Virus record (IMG/VR): IMGVR_UViG_3300020074_000055
Location: 1-36,767 of that record
Origin: a virus
DNA: 36,767 nt
Reading direction: 5' to 3' (one strand)
The notes below the pieces were generated by a model. That model was not told where the DNA came from and searched no databases. It was given only the letters and a program-made list of their open reading frames with translations. Within the stretch, counting starts at the first letter, position 1. The number at the start of each line of letters is the position of its first letter. Of the stretch, positions 9,331 to 17,965 are shown piece after piece. A program made the position numbers and the translations under genes.

Positions 9331-12300
9331 TTATCTTCCATCCCAAAGTTTAGGGTAGTTTCCAGGTTTTCTAGTATCTGTTTTATATGAAAAATGCCAA
9401 ACTTCATTCCAATATGGATACCAACCAAATTGCATACCATTTTTACGAATCCATAATTGTGCCGTAGTAGCATTTGCTTGATGGTATCTCTCTATTGCTT
9501 CTAGGTTTTTCGTTCCCGCTCCACTTCCTGTTTTGCCTCTTGTATCTATCGCTCTCCCTTGTTGGTGTGGTCCACCAGCTTTTTCACCTTTCAGATTATG
9601 TTTGCCCATAGGTGGAGCTACTAACGAAGTGTCACCATTTATTGAATTAAATCTTCCGCCGGGTGTTACATAACTACCAGCATAGGGTCTCCAAACATCA
9701 ACTTGTCCTTGCTGAGTTCTAAATGAATCACTTATCATCAATAATTTGCCTCCAAGATTTCCTTTTACATCTGCACCTGGAGTAGGAGTCGGCAAAAGTC
9801 CTGAAGCAAATCCGGCTTCAAACATTCTAATCACTGCAGCTACAGCAGGTGTTGCTAAGTAATTATCACCAGTATTTCTTCTATATTTTGGAGGAATTGC
9901 TGTTAAAATACCTCTTGCTAATGCATCTTTTGGATCACCCAAAACAGTTTTACCATCCCCTCCACCTGCACCAGTTTGTGCAGGTTGGTTATGGCTTGCA
10001 GCAATTTTATCACCAATACTTTCTCCATTTGGTATTGGATCCGGAGCAGGTGCAGCTGGTTTTTTTGAAATATATGGAACAAGAGTATTATACATTCTTC
10101 CTGTTAATTTTCCAGGTTCTTTGTCTATTCTCTCATAATAATCCTTATAGATAGAACTAACGTAAATTTTTGAATCCAATCCACCCTCTCTATGTCCATC
10201 TGGTGCAGATTTTACATTAGATATAAATACTGCTCCATGAACCCATGCATCATTTGCAATTTGAGTAAATTCCTTAAAATTTGTTTCTTTTATTGCAATA
10301 TGATGTCCTGATGATGCAGATGAATCTGCACCTTTTGGTGTTGTGTTTCCTCCAATAGTTACCATTCTACCAAATTCATCAAGAAATATCAATACTTCAG
10401 CATATAACTGACTATTTTGAACAGTATGATGCTTTACTGCTGAAATTACACCTATTTTCCAATTTAATTTTATTAGTTGTTTTAATAGTTTTTCACCTTT
10501 TGGTGTAATTCCACCATCTTTTGTAAAATGAAAATCTGGAATAAAAATAGCAATATTACCGGAATCTTTAATCAATTCTTCTGAATTTAAGTTAGCAGGA
10601 TCTAACCAAATTTTACTTGGTTTGAAAACATTATCTTGTGTTCCTGCCGATTTCAAGTCTTTCCATTTCCACTGTTTATTTCCAGGATAATTTATCAATT
10701 TTTCTTTTTTTAGTATTTCTTCGTGGTAATTATTTATGTTTCCCTCTATACTTGTTGATAGTAATGCATATCCAGAATGTTTAAGACAATGATTAACCCA
10801 AATACCAGACCATTTTGGCCAATTTCGCCATGATGAATCTAAATTTTTTTTCTCAATTACATTAGTATTTGCAGATTTACCTATTCCTATTTGACTTTTT
10901 CCATTTGTAATTATAGATCCATCTACTATTGTCATATGTAATTCATTACCAGCTTCAAAAATATATTCTATATTATTATTATAGACACCAACATCGTATA
11001 CATTCAAAAGTATTGGTATGTCCAAAAAAGATTCAATACTTTTTTGGCCTTCTATTAAATTTTTCCATTTTCCAAGTATTGTTGGATTTTTTTCACGAGA
11101 TCCATCGGTTGGTGATGCTGATCCAGTCATTTCTGGAGGTGGCCAGTATGGTATCAATCCAGCAATTAAACTTGTTCCTGTTGGTGATGTAACAACATTT
11201 TCATTTTCTTTATATCCAAATCCTGGACCTTCATCTGGTCGCCATCCCCAATATCTTTTGTGATATTTATTTTCTTTTTTAACCATATCTGCAAGTGACA
11301 TTGGTTGATTATCTTTTAATGGAACTAAATAAAACCTATGGTTATACTTACCATCTGCACTAACAGGAGCATCATTTTTTGAAGGTGGTAGTGGATCTTT
11401 ATCAACACCATCAGCACCTTGTGGACTTTCATTTGCCTTCGCCTTTGCATCTAATTTTGTTAAATCACCACAATCATTTCCAGATGTTACTGGTTGACCT
11501 GATGTGTCATCTGGTGTTCCACCGTCTTGTCCTCCGCCACCGCCATCATTTACACCCTGTGTGCCGTTTGTTCCAGATGTTCCTGTTGTTCCAGATGTTC
11601 CTGTTGTTCCAGAAGTTCCTGTTGTTTCACCAGGATTAGTAGGTGGGTTTGATGATTGTGCGGTATTATTTACCGGAACATTATTCAAAATATAACTTGC
11701 CATAGCATTTGGAAGACCAGAATGTGAAGTTGCACCAAATGGTTTGTCTATAAAATGACCACTTTTTGCAGCATCTTTTAATTTTTTAGTTGCAGGAACT
11801 CCAGTTCCATCTTCACCGGAAGAAAAATAATATACTTTATCTGGATATTTTACAAGATGGCTAGCAATTCTATCAACTGATTGTAAAATTGTATCTCTTC
11901 CTGGATCACCTTGTCTAGAATAAACACCACCTATTAAAATTAAATCCCATTTTTCATAACCACCGCCAAATTCGTCAATTGCTATTTGATATGCCTCACA
12001 ACCTTTTGAAAATGCAACAATAATGTGTTTGGTTGGAGATATGCCATTATCCGATAGAATTTTTTTACATTCCGCAGTTCCTCTTTTTATACCATTACCA
12101 TCAACTTTTTTTTGTGATTTACCACTTACAATTGCAACTTTTGTTAAATTGTAAACATTAAAATCTGCACATCTACTAAAACCTTTACTATACCCACCTG
12201 CACTACTATTATTTGTTCCCCACATATATTCTCCTGGAAAAACAACAGGTGTTTTTGGATTTGTTGGAACACCCACACCACCTACTAAAAAAATAAGTGG

Positions 12301-12381
12301 AGCATTCAAATCTTTTATAGATGATTTGAACGAACCGTATTCAAAATTTTTATCTATTCTTGGTTCTTTGGGCGCTGCCAA
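9331..12381 (-). CDS. Giant multi-domain tail hub lysin (hydrolase-like, amidase-like, M15 peptidase)
   Basis: The 1016-residue protein has four visible parts. (1) Residues 25-235 look like an alpha/beta hydrolase: candidate nucleophile Ser125 in VAFSKGCEAY, acidic GEDG near 190, and His220 in GATSHSGLP. (2) Residues 252-280 are collagen-like GTS/GTT triplets. (3) Residues about 510-720 resemble CHAP/DUF2272-type amidases (WSGIWVNHCLKHSGY, later MVTIGGN and SGHHIAI). (4) Residues 875-1005 are an M15 (VanY-like) peptidase: HQQGRAID supplies His939 and Asp946, and NEVWHFSY supplies Glu993 and His996, the zinc ligands and general base of that family. It probably sits at the tail tip and digests peptidoglycan on entry. 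The start is TTG, with AGGAG six bases upstream. Parts 1 and 3 are less certain than part 4. Confidence 0.8.
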   Translation of the reverse strand: MAAPKEPRIDKNFEYGSFKSSIKDLNAPLIFLVGGVGVPTNPKTPVVFPGEYMWGTNNSSAGGYSKGFSRCADFNVYNLTKVAIVSGKSQKKVDGNGIKRGTAECKKILSDNGISPTKHIIVAFSKGCEAYQIAIDEFGGGYEKWDLILIGGVYSRQGDPGRDTILQSVDRIASHLVKYPDKVYYFSSGEDGTGVPATKKLKDAAKSGHFIDKPFGATSHSGLPNAMASYILNNVPVNNTAQSSNPPTNPGETTGTSGTTGTSGTTGTSGTNGTQGVNDGGGGGQDGGTPDDTSGQPVTSGNDCGDLTKLDAKAKANESPQGADGVDKDPLPPSKNDAPVSADGKYNHRFYLVPLKDNQPMSLADMVKKENKYHKRYWGWRPDEGPGFGYKENENVVTSPTGTSLIAGLIPYWPPPEMTGSASPTDGSREKNPTILGKWKNLIEGQKSIESFLDIPILLNVYDVGVYNNNIEYIFEAGNELHMTIVDGSIITNGKSQIGIGKSANTNVIEKKNLDSSWRNWPKWSGIWVNHCLKHSGYALLSTSIEGNINNYHEEILKKEKLINYPGNKQWKWKDLKSAGTQDNVFKPSKIWLDPANLNSEELIKDSGNIAIFIPDFHFTKDGGITPKGEKLLKQLIKLNWKIGVISAVKHHTVQNSQLYAEVLIFLDEFGRMVTIGGNTTPKGADSSASSGHHIAIKETNFKEFTQIANDAWVHGAVFISNVKSAPDGHREGGLDSKIYVSSIYKDYYERIDKEPGKLTGRMYNTLVPYISKKPAAPAPDPIPNGESIGDKIAASHNQPAQTGAGGGDGKTVLGDPKDALARGILTAIPPKYRRNTGDNYLATPAVAAVIRMFEAGFASGLLPTPTPGADVKGNLGGKLLMISDSFRTQQGQVDVWRPYAGSYVTPGGRFNSINGDTSLVAPPMGKHNLKGEKAGGPHQQGRAIDTRGKTGSGAGTKNLEAIERYHQANATTAQLWIRKNGMQFGWYPYWNEVWHFSYKTDTRKPGNYPKLWDGR
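11546..11626. repeat. Collagen-like (GTS/GTT) repeat in the hub lysin gene
   Basis: An 18-nt unit, GTTCCTGTTGTTCCAGAT/A on the plus strand, repeats about three times and encodes Gly-Thr-Ser/Thr triplets on the minus strand. Its flank at 11546-11577 is identical over 32 nt to 15992-16023 in the spike gene, so the module has moved between the two genes. Confidence 0.85.
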
Positions 12382-12421
12382 TTATTTCTCCTTTACTATT
12401 TAATATAAATAGATTTTTGTG
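12382..12421 (-). promoter_or_regulatory. Leader with CTATTTATATT motif before the hub lysin
   Basis: On the minus strand CTATTTATATTAAATAG precedes AGGAG and the TTG start. It is one of the recurring TATTTAT candidates for a late promoter; the 40-nt gap holds no gene. Confidence 0.3.
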
Positions 12422-13453
12422 TTATATTGCACCTAAAATTTTTGCAAACTCTAATGTAAATTTTTCTCTTTTATCTTGGTGAACAGGAACTGAATTTACA
12501 GTTAATGAAACTGCTTTACAATTTGCAGAAGAAAAACCAGCATCAGCTTTTTTTAATGTACCTCGACTTGAACAATAATGTCCAGCTGATGCAGGAGACA
12601 ATTCACCTGCAACCAAATCTGAATTTGTCAATATGTCTTGTCTGTTCATTGAATTAGCAAACGATTTGTAATTGGATTTGCCTGTTAATTGAATCCACCC
12701 TTTGCCTCTAAATCTGAAACCGTCACCTGTTTCTTCTGAACCATTTCCTAGTTTATTAGCATATATTATATTTGCAATTTTTTCAGGATTTCCTATAAAT
12801 TGTGCAGCTCTATTTCCTCTCGTACTACCAAATAACTTAATCAACGACGCAGGTTTTGTGTAATTAGTATTTTCCGATCTTGGTATTATCAAACTACATT
12901 CAGTTTTACATTGACCTAAAAAATGTGCCATTCTAACATTAGTATTAACATTATATTTTTCAACACAAAGAATAAGACCAGAAAAGGCATTGGGTGGAAC
13001 ATGACCTTTTAATTTACCCAAATCCACTTTTCCAGCTTTAACTGGTATTGGAACTTCTACTGGTGGACTACCAGTTCCACCAGCGCCTCCTGCTCCACCG
13101 GCTCCACCAGCGCCTCCTGCTCCACCGGCTCCACCAGCGCCTCCTGCTCCACCGGCTCCACCACCTGAAGTTGCAGTTCCACCTGTATTATCGGAGCTTA
13201 AACATGGTGATTTTGATACACTACTTGAACCAGCTCTATATGTATCTGCTGTTTCAGCTGTTAATGTTTTATATGCTTCACGATTCATTAAATCATCAGA
13301 CCAATCTTCTTCTCTAACATCAGTTAAAGCAACTTCTGCTTCTTCATCGGATATTACAACATTTTCTAAAAGTTGTGCCCTATAAGCACCAACAAAATTA
13401 TTTATGTCTGGTTCAGCTTCTATTTCTTCTCTATCAGCATCAGTTAATGCCAT
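12422..13453 (-). CDS. GH19-family endolysin with Gly-rich linker
   Basis: The 343-residue protein has a charged N-terminal part (1-90), a Gly-Gly-Ala linker (about 97-123) and a C-terminal GH19 (chitinase/lysozyme-like) domain. Diagnostic stretches are MAHFLGQCKTECS (Glu182, the usual acid in AHExG-type motifs), the ENTNY block, then IANIIYANKLGNG and GDGFRFRGKGWIQLTG. Phage GH19 enzymes cut the peptidoglycan glycan strand. Its place inside the tail operon, next to spike and hub lysin, suggests a virion-associated lysin rather than a late holin-partner endolysin, though both are possible. The start is set at ATG 13453, which has GGAG at 7-nt spacing; an in-frame TTG 12 nt upstream lacks support. 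Confidence 0.85.
   Translation of the reverse strand: MALTDADREEIEAEPDINNFVGAYRAQLLENVVISDEEAEVALTDVREEDWSDDLMNREAYKTLTAETADTYRAGSSSVSKSPCLSSDNTGGTATSGGGAGGAGGAGGAGGAGGAGGAGGAGGAGGTGSPPVEVPIPVKAGKVDLGKLKGHVPPNAFSGLILCVEKYNVNTNVRMAHFLGQCKTECSLIIPRSENTNYTKPASLIKLFGSTRGNRAAQFIGNPEKIANIIYANKLGNGSEETGDGFRFRGKGWIQLTGKSNYKSFANSMNRQDILTNSDLVAGELSPASAGHYCSSRGTLKKADAGFSSANCKAVSLTVNSVPVHQDKREKFTLEFAKILGAI
13081..13161. repeat. Perfect 27-nt tandem repeat, three copies
   Basis: Three identical 27-nt units (13081-13107, 13108-13134, 13135-13161) encode the (Gly-Gly-Ala)n linker of the endolysin. They are GC-rich in an AT-rich gene and have no sequence drift, so the expansion looks recent. They contain, inverted, the repeat of the Pro-rich tail gene at 5197-5247. 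There are no spacers, so this is not a CRISPR array. Confidence 0.93.
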
Positions 13454-13465
13454 AATAATCTCCAA

Positions 13466-15244
13466 TTAAACTTCATATGTTATGTCACTACCAAATTTAT
13501 CTTGTAATAACCTTGAATTTAATACACCGTCTCTTTGATTTTTTGCAATAAATTTAGTTTTTACTCTTATTAAACATCTTTGTAAATTCAAATTATCATT
13601 TGACAATTGATTTGAAGAAATGTTAAATTCTCCGTCTACTGTTATATCACCGCTAAGTAGTGATTTAATATCGTTATTACTAACATTAAAATTTCCTCCA
13701 TTAAGAATAGATACTGGATATGATATGTCCAATGAACTTATGTCATTTTGTCTTAATGTTATACCACTACACGATCTAGGTAAACCTTCTAATGATGTTA
13801 TTTTATTATTTGCAGCATTAAATTCACCATTTACTTGTTTAGGTGCACCTTGTAAAGATTGTAAATTATTATTTGAACAATCAAAATTTCCAGTTACCAA
13901 ATCTGGCGCATTTGTTAAATCTTTCAACCCAATATCTCTACAAATAAAATTACCATTTACAGTCTTAAATTTGAATGGTATGCTGGTAACTATTTCTCCA
14001 GTAGTATATTGTTTCTTATTCCTTAAATCAATAGTTCCATTATAGCCAATAATTTCATTTGTTATTTCTTCTCTTATTACAAGTTGTGGTGATAGTCCCA
14101 ACTCCCATATTGGATCGTTTGATGTTCTTGCATCACCACCAGTTTCTTCTTCATTTTCTGGTGTATCTGGATTATCTCTTTCATCGGGATCTACTGCTTC
14201 ACTGCATAATGCATCTTCTCCAAAATTTGTAAATTCTGGAGAAAATGCTGTTTGTATAGATTCATCAAATTCTTCATCATTTAATCCATGTTCTTCTTTA
14301 TAGTTCTTAAAAGCATCTTTATTATTAACACTTTGTAATTCTATATCATTGATATGGTCAGTTAATGATGTTCTTAACGAGTTTGACTCAGCAGATAATT
14401 GCACATATTTATTTATTTTTTCTATCATATCTCGCAATTCAAGTACACCACTTTCTTCAATTCCAAAACCCATTGCAATTGCAGCTACTTTTTGTACCCT
14501 ATAATCTATTTTTGAAAAATTAGTTATCCAGATACTTTGTTCTATTGGTAAACTATTTGGATAATTTTCTATATCAGGTTCTGTATCTCTAGGTGTCATT
14601 AAATCAATAAAATCTATTTCAAGTGATAATGCCAATTTTTCTGCTTCTTTTCTATCATCTTCATTTTTTGAATATAATAATGTAGAAATTTTAACAACCG
14701 ATTCAAGTAATTTTTCATCTCGAAGACCATTATCATCTATCAATTTTTTCTTAAAAACAGAATCCAATATATTGTATATTTCCATATTTTTTATATCTGA
14801 AAATGTTTTTATTTTTATTGAAGAATTTAACATTTTATCAAGAGTTGGAACAGAAATACCAACAGATTGCGCCAACATTTCTAATACATCTGGATTCAAT
14901 GCATCTTCTACTAAATTTGTCAATTCAAGTTGTTCTAATAATCTTTGTTTTATTTTATTTATATCACCACTTGCAATATCAGATAAATTTATACTATCAG
15001 TTATTCTTGATAATTTTCTTAATATGTTTGTATTTGATCCAATACTTTTAGCAAAAGATCCTAATTTATTTGCGGATAAATTTGATATGTCATCTATACT
15101 AGGAATATCTTTTAGTATATTGTTTTTTACACTACCAATTATATTTGAAGTTCTATCACCTATCGCTTTTGATTTGGAATACTCATACGATAAATTTTCT
15201 TGTGAAACATTTTCAAATAATTTATTTATATTAGGGTTTGGCAT
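13466..15244 (-). CDS. Baseplate-region protein with C-terminal leucine-rich repeats
   Basis: The 592-residue product has a helical N-terminal two-thirds (about 1-385, rich in L/K/D/N, with an acidic spacer about 345-370) and a C-terminal repeat region (about 400-575). The repeats follow the pattern L-SL-GAP--V-G-F-C--N-L, as in LQSLQGAPKQVNGEFNAANN. Such repeats form a curved beta-solenoid and occur in large-phage virion proteins. The spike encoded just upstream carries the same kind of repeat. The start lies 14 nt after the spike stop, behind GGAGAAGTTTA. The N-terminal family is not recognised; a hub or tail-tip partner of the spike is likely from position. Confidence 0.7.
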   Translation of the reverse strand: MPNPNINKLFENVSQENLSYEYSKSKAIGDRTSNIIGSVKNNILKDIPSIDDISNLSANKLGSFAKSIGSNTNILRKLSRITDSINLSDIASGDINKIKQRLLEQLELTNLVEDALNPDVLEMLAQSVGISVPTLDKMLNSSIKIKTFSDIKNMEIYNILDSVFKKKLIDDNGLRDEKLLESVVKISTLLYSKNEDDRKEAEKLALSLEIDFIDLMTPRDTEPDIENYPNSLPIEQSIWITNFSKIDYRVQKVAAIAMGFGIEESGVLELRDMIEKINKYVQLSAESNSLRTSLTDHINDIELQSVNNKDAFKNYKEEHGLNDEEFDESIQTAFSPEFTNFGEDALCSEAVDPDERDNPDTPENEEETGGDARTSNDPIWELGLSPQLVIREEITNEIIGYNGTIDLRNKKQYTTGEIVTSIPFKFKTVNGNFICRDIGLKDLTNAPDLVTGNFDCSNNNLQSLQGAPKQVNGEFNAANNKITSLEGLPRSCSGITLRQNDISSLDISYPVSILNGGNFNVSNNDIKSLLSGDITVDGEFNISSNQLSNDNLNLQRCLIRVKTKFIAKNQRDGVLNSRLLQDKFGSDITYEV

Positions 15245-15258
15245 TAAACTTCTCCATT

Positions 15259-17607
15259 TTATTCAACAAAAATATTTGTTGCACCCGTAAATTCTTTTAT
15301 CATTTCTTTGTCTAATAAAACACCATCATCGTCAAAATAATTATTTTGTGATCCAACAGATATTGTTCCACCTGTAATTTTTAATTGGGTCATTCCTGCA
15401 AATATAGTATCATTTTTCAAATCACAATCTCTTGCTACAACTCTTTGGAAAGCCCATCCAGTATAATCACTTGGTAGTCCAACCAAAGATTTTAGGTTTA
15501 CATTACCACTACATTCAAATTGAGCTTTATCTCCAAATTTTGTAGGTGCTCCAGTTAAACTATTCAAATTATTATATCTAACATCCATACCTAATTTAAC
15601 ATATTCAGGACCACCCACAAGATTTGTTATACCAGTTTTCTTACATCCAAAAAATTCTACTCTTTTAGGACCACCAACAAGTGATTTTAAGTCACGGTTA
15701 TCATCACAGAAGAATTTTTCTGCCTCTTGTGGTGCATTTACAAGTGATTTTAATTTACAATTACTTACTATAAATGATCCTTTTACCTTCCCAAAAGGTA
15801 TTGGGATTTCATATAAATCTGGTCCAGTTGTGGATTGAACTTTATTTAATATATTTTTACCAACAAATGATATACTACCATCATAATCCCACTTACCATT
15901 AACAAATTTCATTTTAGTCTTATCTACACCCATTTGCTCAAATGTTATACCATTTGGATTTGTTGATGAAACTGTTCCTGGAATTACATTTTCATTTACA
16001 CCCTGTGTGCCGTTTGTTCCAGAAGTTCCTGTTGTTCCAGAAGTTCCTGTTGTTCCAGAAGTTCCTGTTGTTCCAGAAGTTCCCGATGTACCAGAAGTTC
16101 CCGATGTACCAGATGTATCTTGACTATTTGGATCAATATTTACAGGTGCAGGATCTGTTGAAACGCCGGATTTTTCTGATATTTCTTTTAGTATTTTTTG
16201 TTTTTCTTCTTCAACTTTTTTAATATCAGTCAGTATAGTCACAACATTAGTTGGTTGAGGATCTTCTGGTTCAGCAGCTAATGAATCTGCTCTATCACCA
16301 CCATGTTCACTTGTTGGTGTTGGTTCAACATACCCTTTATCACTATCTGCCCTTTCTTCCGCTTTTTCTTGTTCCGCTGCACTTGGTCCACCACCAGATT
16401 CACATACAAAAACTAAATCACTTGGTAAATTTTTTAATGATGATCTTAACGATTTTATTTTTGATTTTACTAAATTAAATGCGGCAGCATTTATTGGTGG
16501 ACCAGATGGTCCTGTTCCCGTTGGATGTGTTTGATTTGATATATTTGTGCATAAATTTGCCAATGCGTCACATAAATCACCAAGCCATTGAAGTGTTCTA
16601 TCCCCCATTAAAACAGGAGAAACTGCATTTATACCCAAATTTATTCTCTGTGATTCTAACTCTACTACCTGTCCACCATCAATAGTAACACCTTTGTTTG
16701 AAGATAATCCTATACCTTCCGAACTAAATGCCATAATTTCTTGTTTTCGTGCATTTAGTATAATTCTATCAGAAGCCATGAGAATTTGATTTCCTGAAAA
16801 GGCATTTGCACTATGAAGATCAACACTTCTATTTGTTGCAGCATCCTTGTATTCGGATGCAGGTGTAAAGTTTAATGCTTGACCAGATGTCATCCAAATT
16901 GCAGAATCATCTTTATCTGGATCTTCAAGTATAAATTCATTGAAAGGTTTTGAATCTGGATTGGTTCCATTTGATATTATTAGTATTGGGTTTCCTGTAT
17001 CACCCAATCCTTTTTTCCATAATGGTTTTTGTGGATATTCTCGTCTTTCATCAACGGTAGAACCAAATCGTATTGATTGTCCCCATCTACCTTCTATGAT
17101 AATATCTCCAGGAAATGGTTGTATTGGGTAAACATCATTTCTTTCTGGAAATCCTGGATCTATTGTCTTATTTACATTTAGTCTTGATGTTACTTGTGCA
17201 GTAACACCATCTTGTGCATTTTCTCTAGCACTAGGACTGGTATTTAGTGCAGATTTACCCATGTCAGTTATTCCTGGCAAACCATTGTGGTGTATTGAAC
17301 TCTGCACAGAAACAGGATTTGTATAATAGTATTCTTGACCAGTTCTTAATGCACTATTATATGCAGTTGGTGCTTTTAATAACATAACAACTTCGCCCTT
17401 TATGGGTATATTTTTTATGTTAGCATCAAGTGCACGAGCGGCAACTACATTATTATTTGCTTGAGAGCCAAATGCACCAATCAATTTACATTGAATTGTA
17501 TACAATTTCTCTTTACTCTTTCCATCAAAATCAACAGCAACTACCTCTGCAGGTATATTCTCATAGGTCTGGCCGTTGATTTGGGTCTTTTGTGGATCTA
17601 GTGCCAA
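15259..17607 (-). CDS. gp5: Baseplate central spike, gp5/VgrG-like, with collagen and LRR modules
   Basis: The 782-residue protein starts with an OB-fold-like domain (about 15-110), followed by a segment around [17 protein letters not shown] and TNPILI-type strands typical of gp5-like spikes. Residues about 270-335 repeat [15 protein letters not shown] and [16 protein letters not shown], a spike beta-prism pattern. Collagen-like GTS/GTT triplets fill about 498-533 and leucine-rich repeats about 600-715. The lysozyme domain of T4 gp5 is absent; that activity may come from the two neighbouring lysins. The TTG at 17607 is used because no in-frame ATG lies nearby and GAGG lies about 10 nt upstream; this overlaps the preceding gene by 47 nt. 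Role: membrane-piercing trimer at the tail tip. Confidence 0.8.
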   Translation of the reverse strand: MALDPQKTQINGQTYENIPAEVVAVDFDGKSKEKLYTIQCKLIGAFGSQANNNVVAARALDANIKNIPIKGEVVMLLKAPTAYNSALRTGQEYYYTNPVSVQSSIHHNGLPGITDMGKSALNTSPSARENAQDGVTAQVTSRLNVNKTIDPGFPERNDVYPIQPFPGDIIIEGRWGQSIRFGSTVDERREYPQKPLWKKGLGDTGNPILIISNGTNPDSKPFNEFILEDPDKDDSAIWMTSGQALNFTPASEYKDAATNRSVDLHSANAFSGNQILMASDRIILNARKQEIMAFSSEGIGLSSNKGVTIDGGQVVELESQRINLGINAVSPVLMGDRTLQWLGDLCDALANLCTNISNQTHPTGTGPSGPPINAAAFNLVKSKIKSLRSSLKNLPSDLVFVCESGGGPSAAEQEKAEERADSDKGYVEPTPTSEHGGDRADSLAAEPEDPQPTNVVTILTDIKKVEEEKQKILKEISEKSGVSTDPAPVNIDPNSQDTSGTSGTSGTSGTSGTTGTSGTTGTSGTTGTSGTNGTQGVNENVIPGTVSSTNPNGITFEQMGVDKTKMKFVNGKWDYDGSISFVGKNILNKVQSTTGPDLYEIPIPFGKVKGSFIVSNCKLKSLVNAPQEAEKFFCDDNRDLKSLVGGPKRVEFFGCKKTGITNLVGGPEYVKLGMDVRYNNLNSLTGAPTKFGDKAQFECSGNVNLKSLVGLPSDYTGWAFQRVVARDCDLKNDTIFAGMTQLKITGGTISVGSQNNYFDDDGVLLDKEMIKEFTGATNIFVE
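15992..16112. repeat. Collagen-like (GTS/GTT) repeat in the spike gene
   Basis: About five 18-nt units of the GTTCCTGTTGTTCCAGAA type, then two variant units with CCCGATGTACCAGA, encode Gly-Thr-Ser/Thr triplets on the minus strand. The first 32 nt (15992-16023) are identical to 11546-11577 in the hub lysin gene. Confidence 0.87.
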
Positions 17608-17950
17608 TTTCTTCTTCCTCTTGTTCTTCTTGAATTTCTTGAATGCCCTTTAATAGAGCTTCTTTTTCTTCATCAGTCAAGAACGAAGATGTTTCTTCAC
17701 CCTTATTACTAACAGCACGTTGTATAACAGCAGCTAATTTAACTAAATGTTCATCATTCTTAACTGAAACTTCAATGAAATCTTTGATAGCTGGAACTAA
17801 AATAGCAGCATCACTTATGTTATTTAACATAGGTTTTAGATCAGCAATAAGTAAATTTATTTGCCGATCTTTCTTTTTCTGATTGTCATAGATGTCTTTT
17901 AACAAGTCAGAAAATTTTTTATTACCAAAAAGTTCTTGATTAAAGTTCAT
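17561..17950 (-). CDS. Small acidic protein upstream of the spike, unknown
   Basis: The 129-residue product is helical, with a Lys-rich N-terminal third (KDIYDNQKKKDRQINLLIAD) and a Glu-rich tail (about 85-115). I do not recognise the family. The ATG at 17950 has no Shine-Dalgarno sequence: the bases in front read TATATTTATTTAT then ATG, so a very short or absent leader is possible. It overlaps the spike gene start by 47 nt, which suggests coupled translation and a role in spike or hub assembly; that role is inference. Confidence 0.6.
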   Translation of the reverse strand: MNFNQELFGNKKFSDLLKDIYDNQKKKDRQINLLIADLKPMLNNISDAAILVPAIKDFIEVSVKNDEHLVKLAAVIQRAVSNKGEETSSFLTDEEKEALLKGIQEIQEEQEEEEIGTRSTKDPNQRPDL

Positions 17951-17965
17951 ATAAATAAATATAGT
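17951..17965 (-). promoter_or_regulatory. TATATTTATTTAT directly before a start codon
   Basis: The motif TATATTTA followed by TTTAT abuts the ATG at 17950 on the minus strand, with no SD between. It resembles the TATATTTGTT-ATG arrangement on the plus strand at 33626 and 34249, though no TTG box is present at the matching upstream distance. Confidence 0.3.

Noticed and set aside
13081-13161. Regular repeats that could look like a CRISPR array
   Set aside because: The three 27-nt units are contiguous without spacers and are in frame in the endolysin linker.
13620-14045. 141-codon plus-strand frame
   Set aside because: It is antisense to the leucine-rich repeats; its pattern mirrors the repeat and has no independent support.
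14772-15290. 172-codon plus-strand frame
   Set aside because: It lies wholly antisense to the LRR protein and spike genes, whose composition and motifs are clear; no SD or motif of its own.
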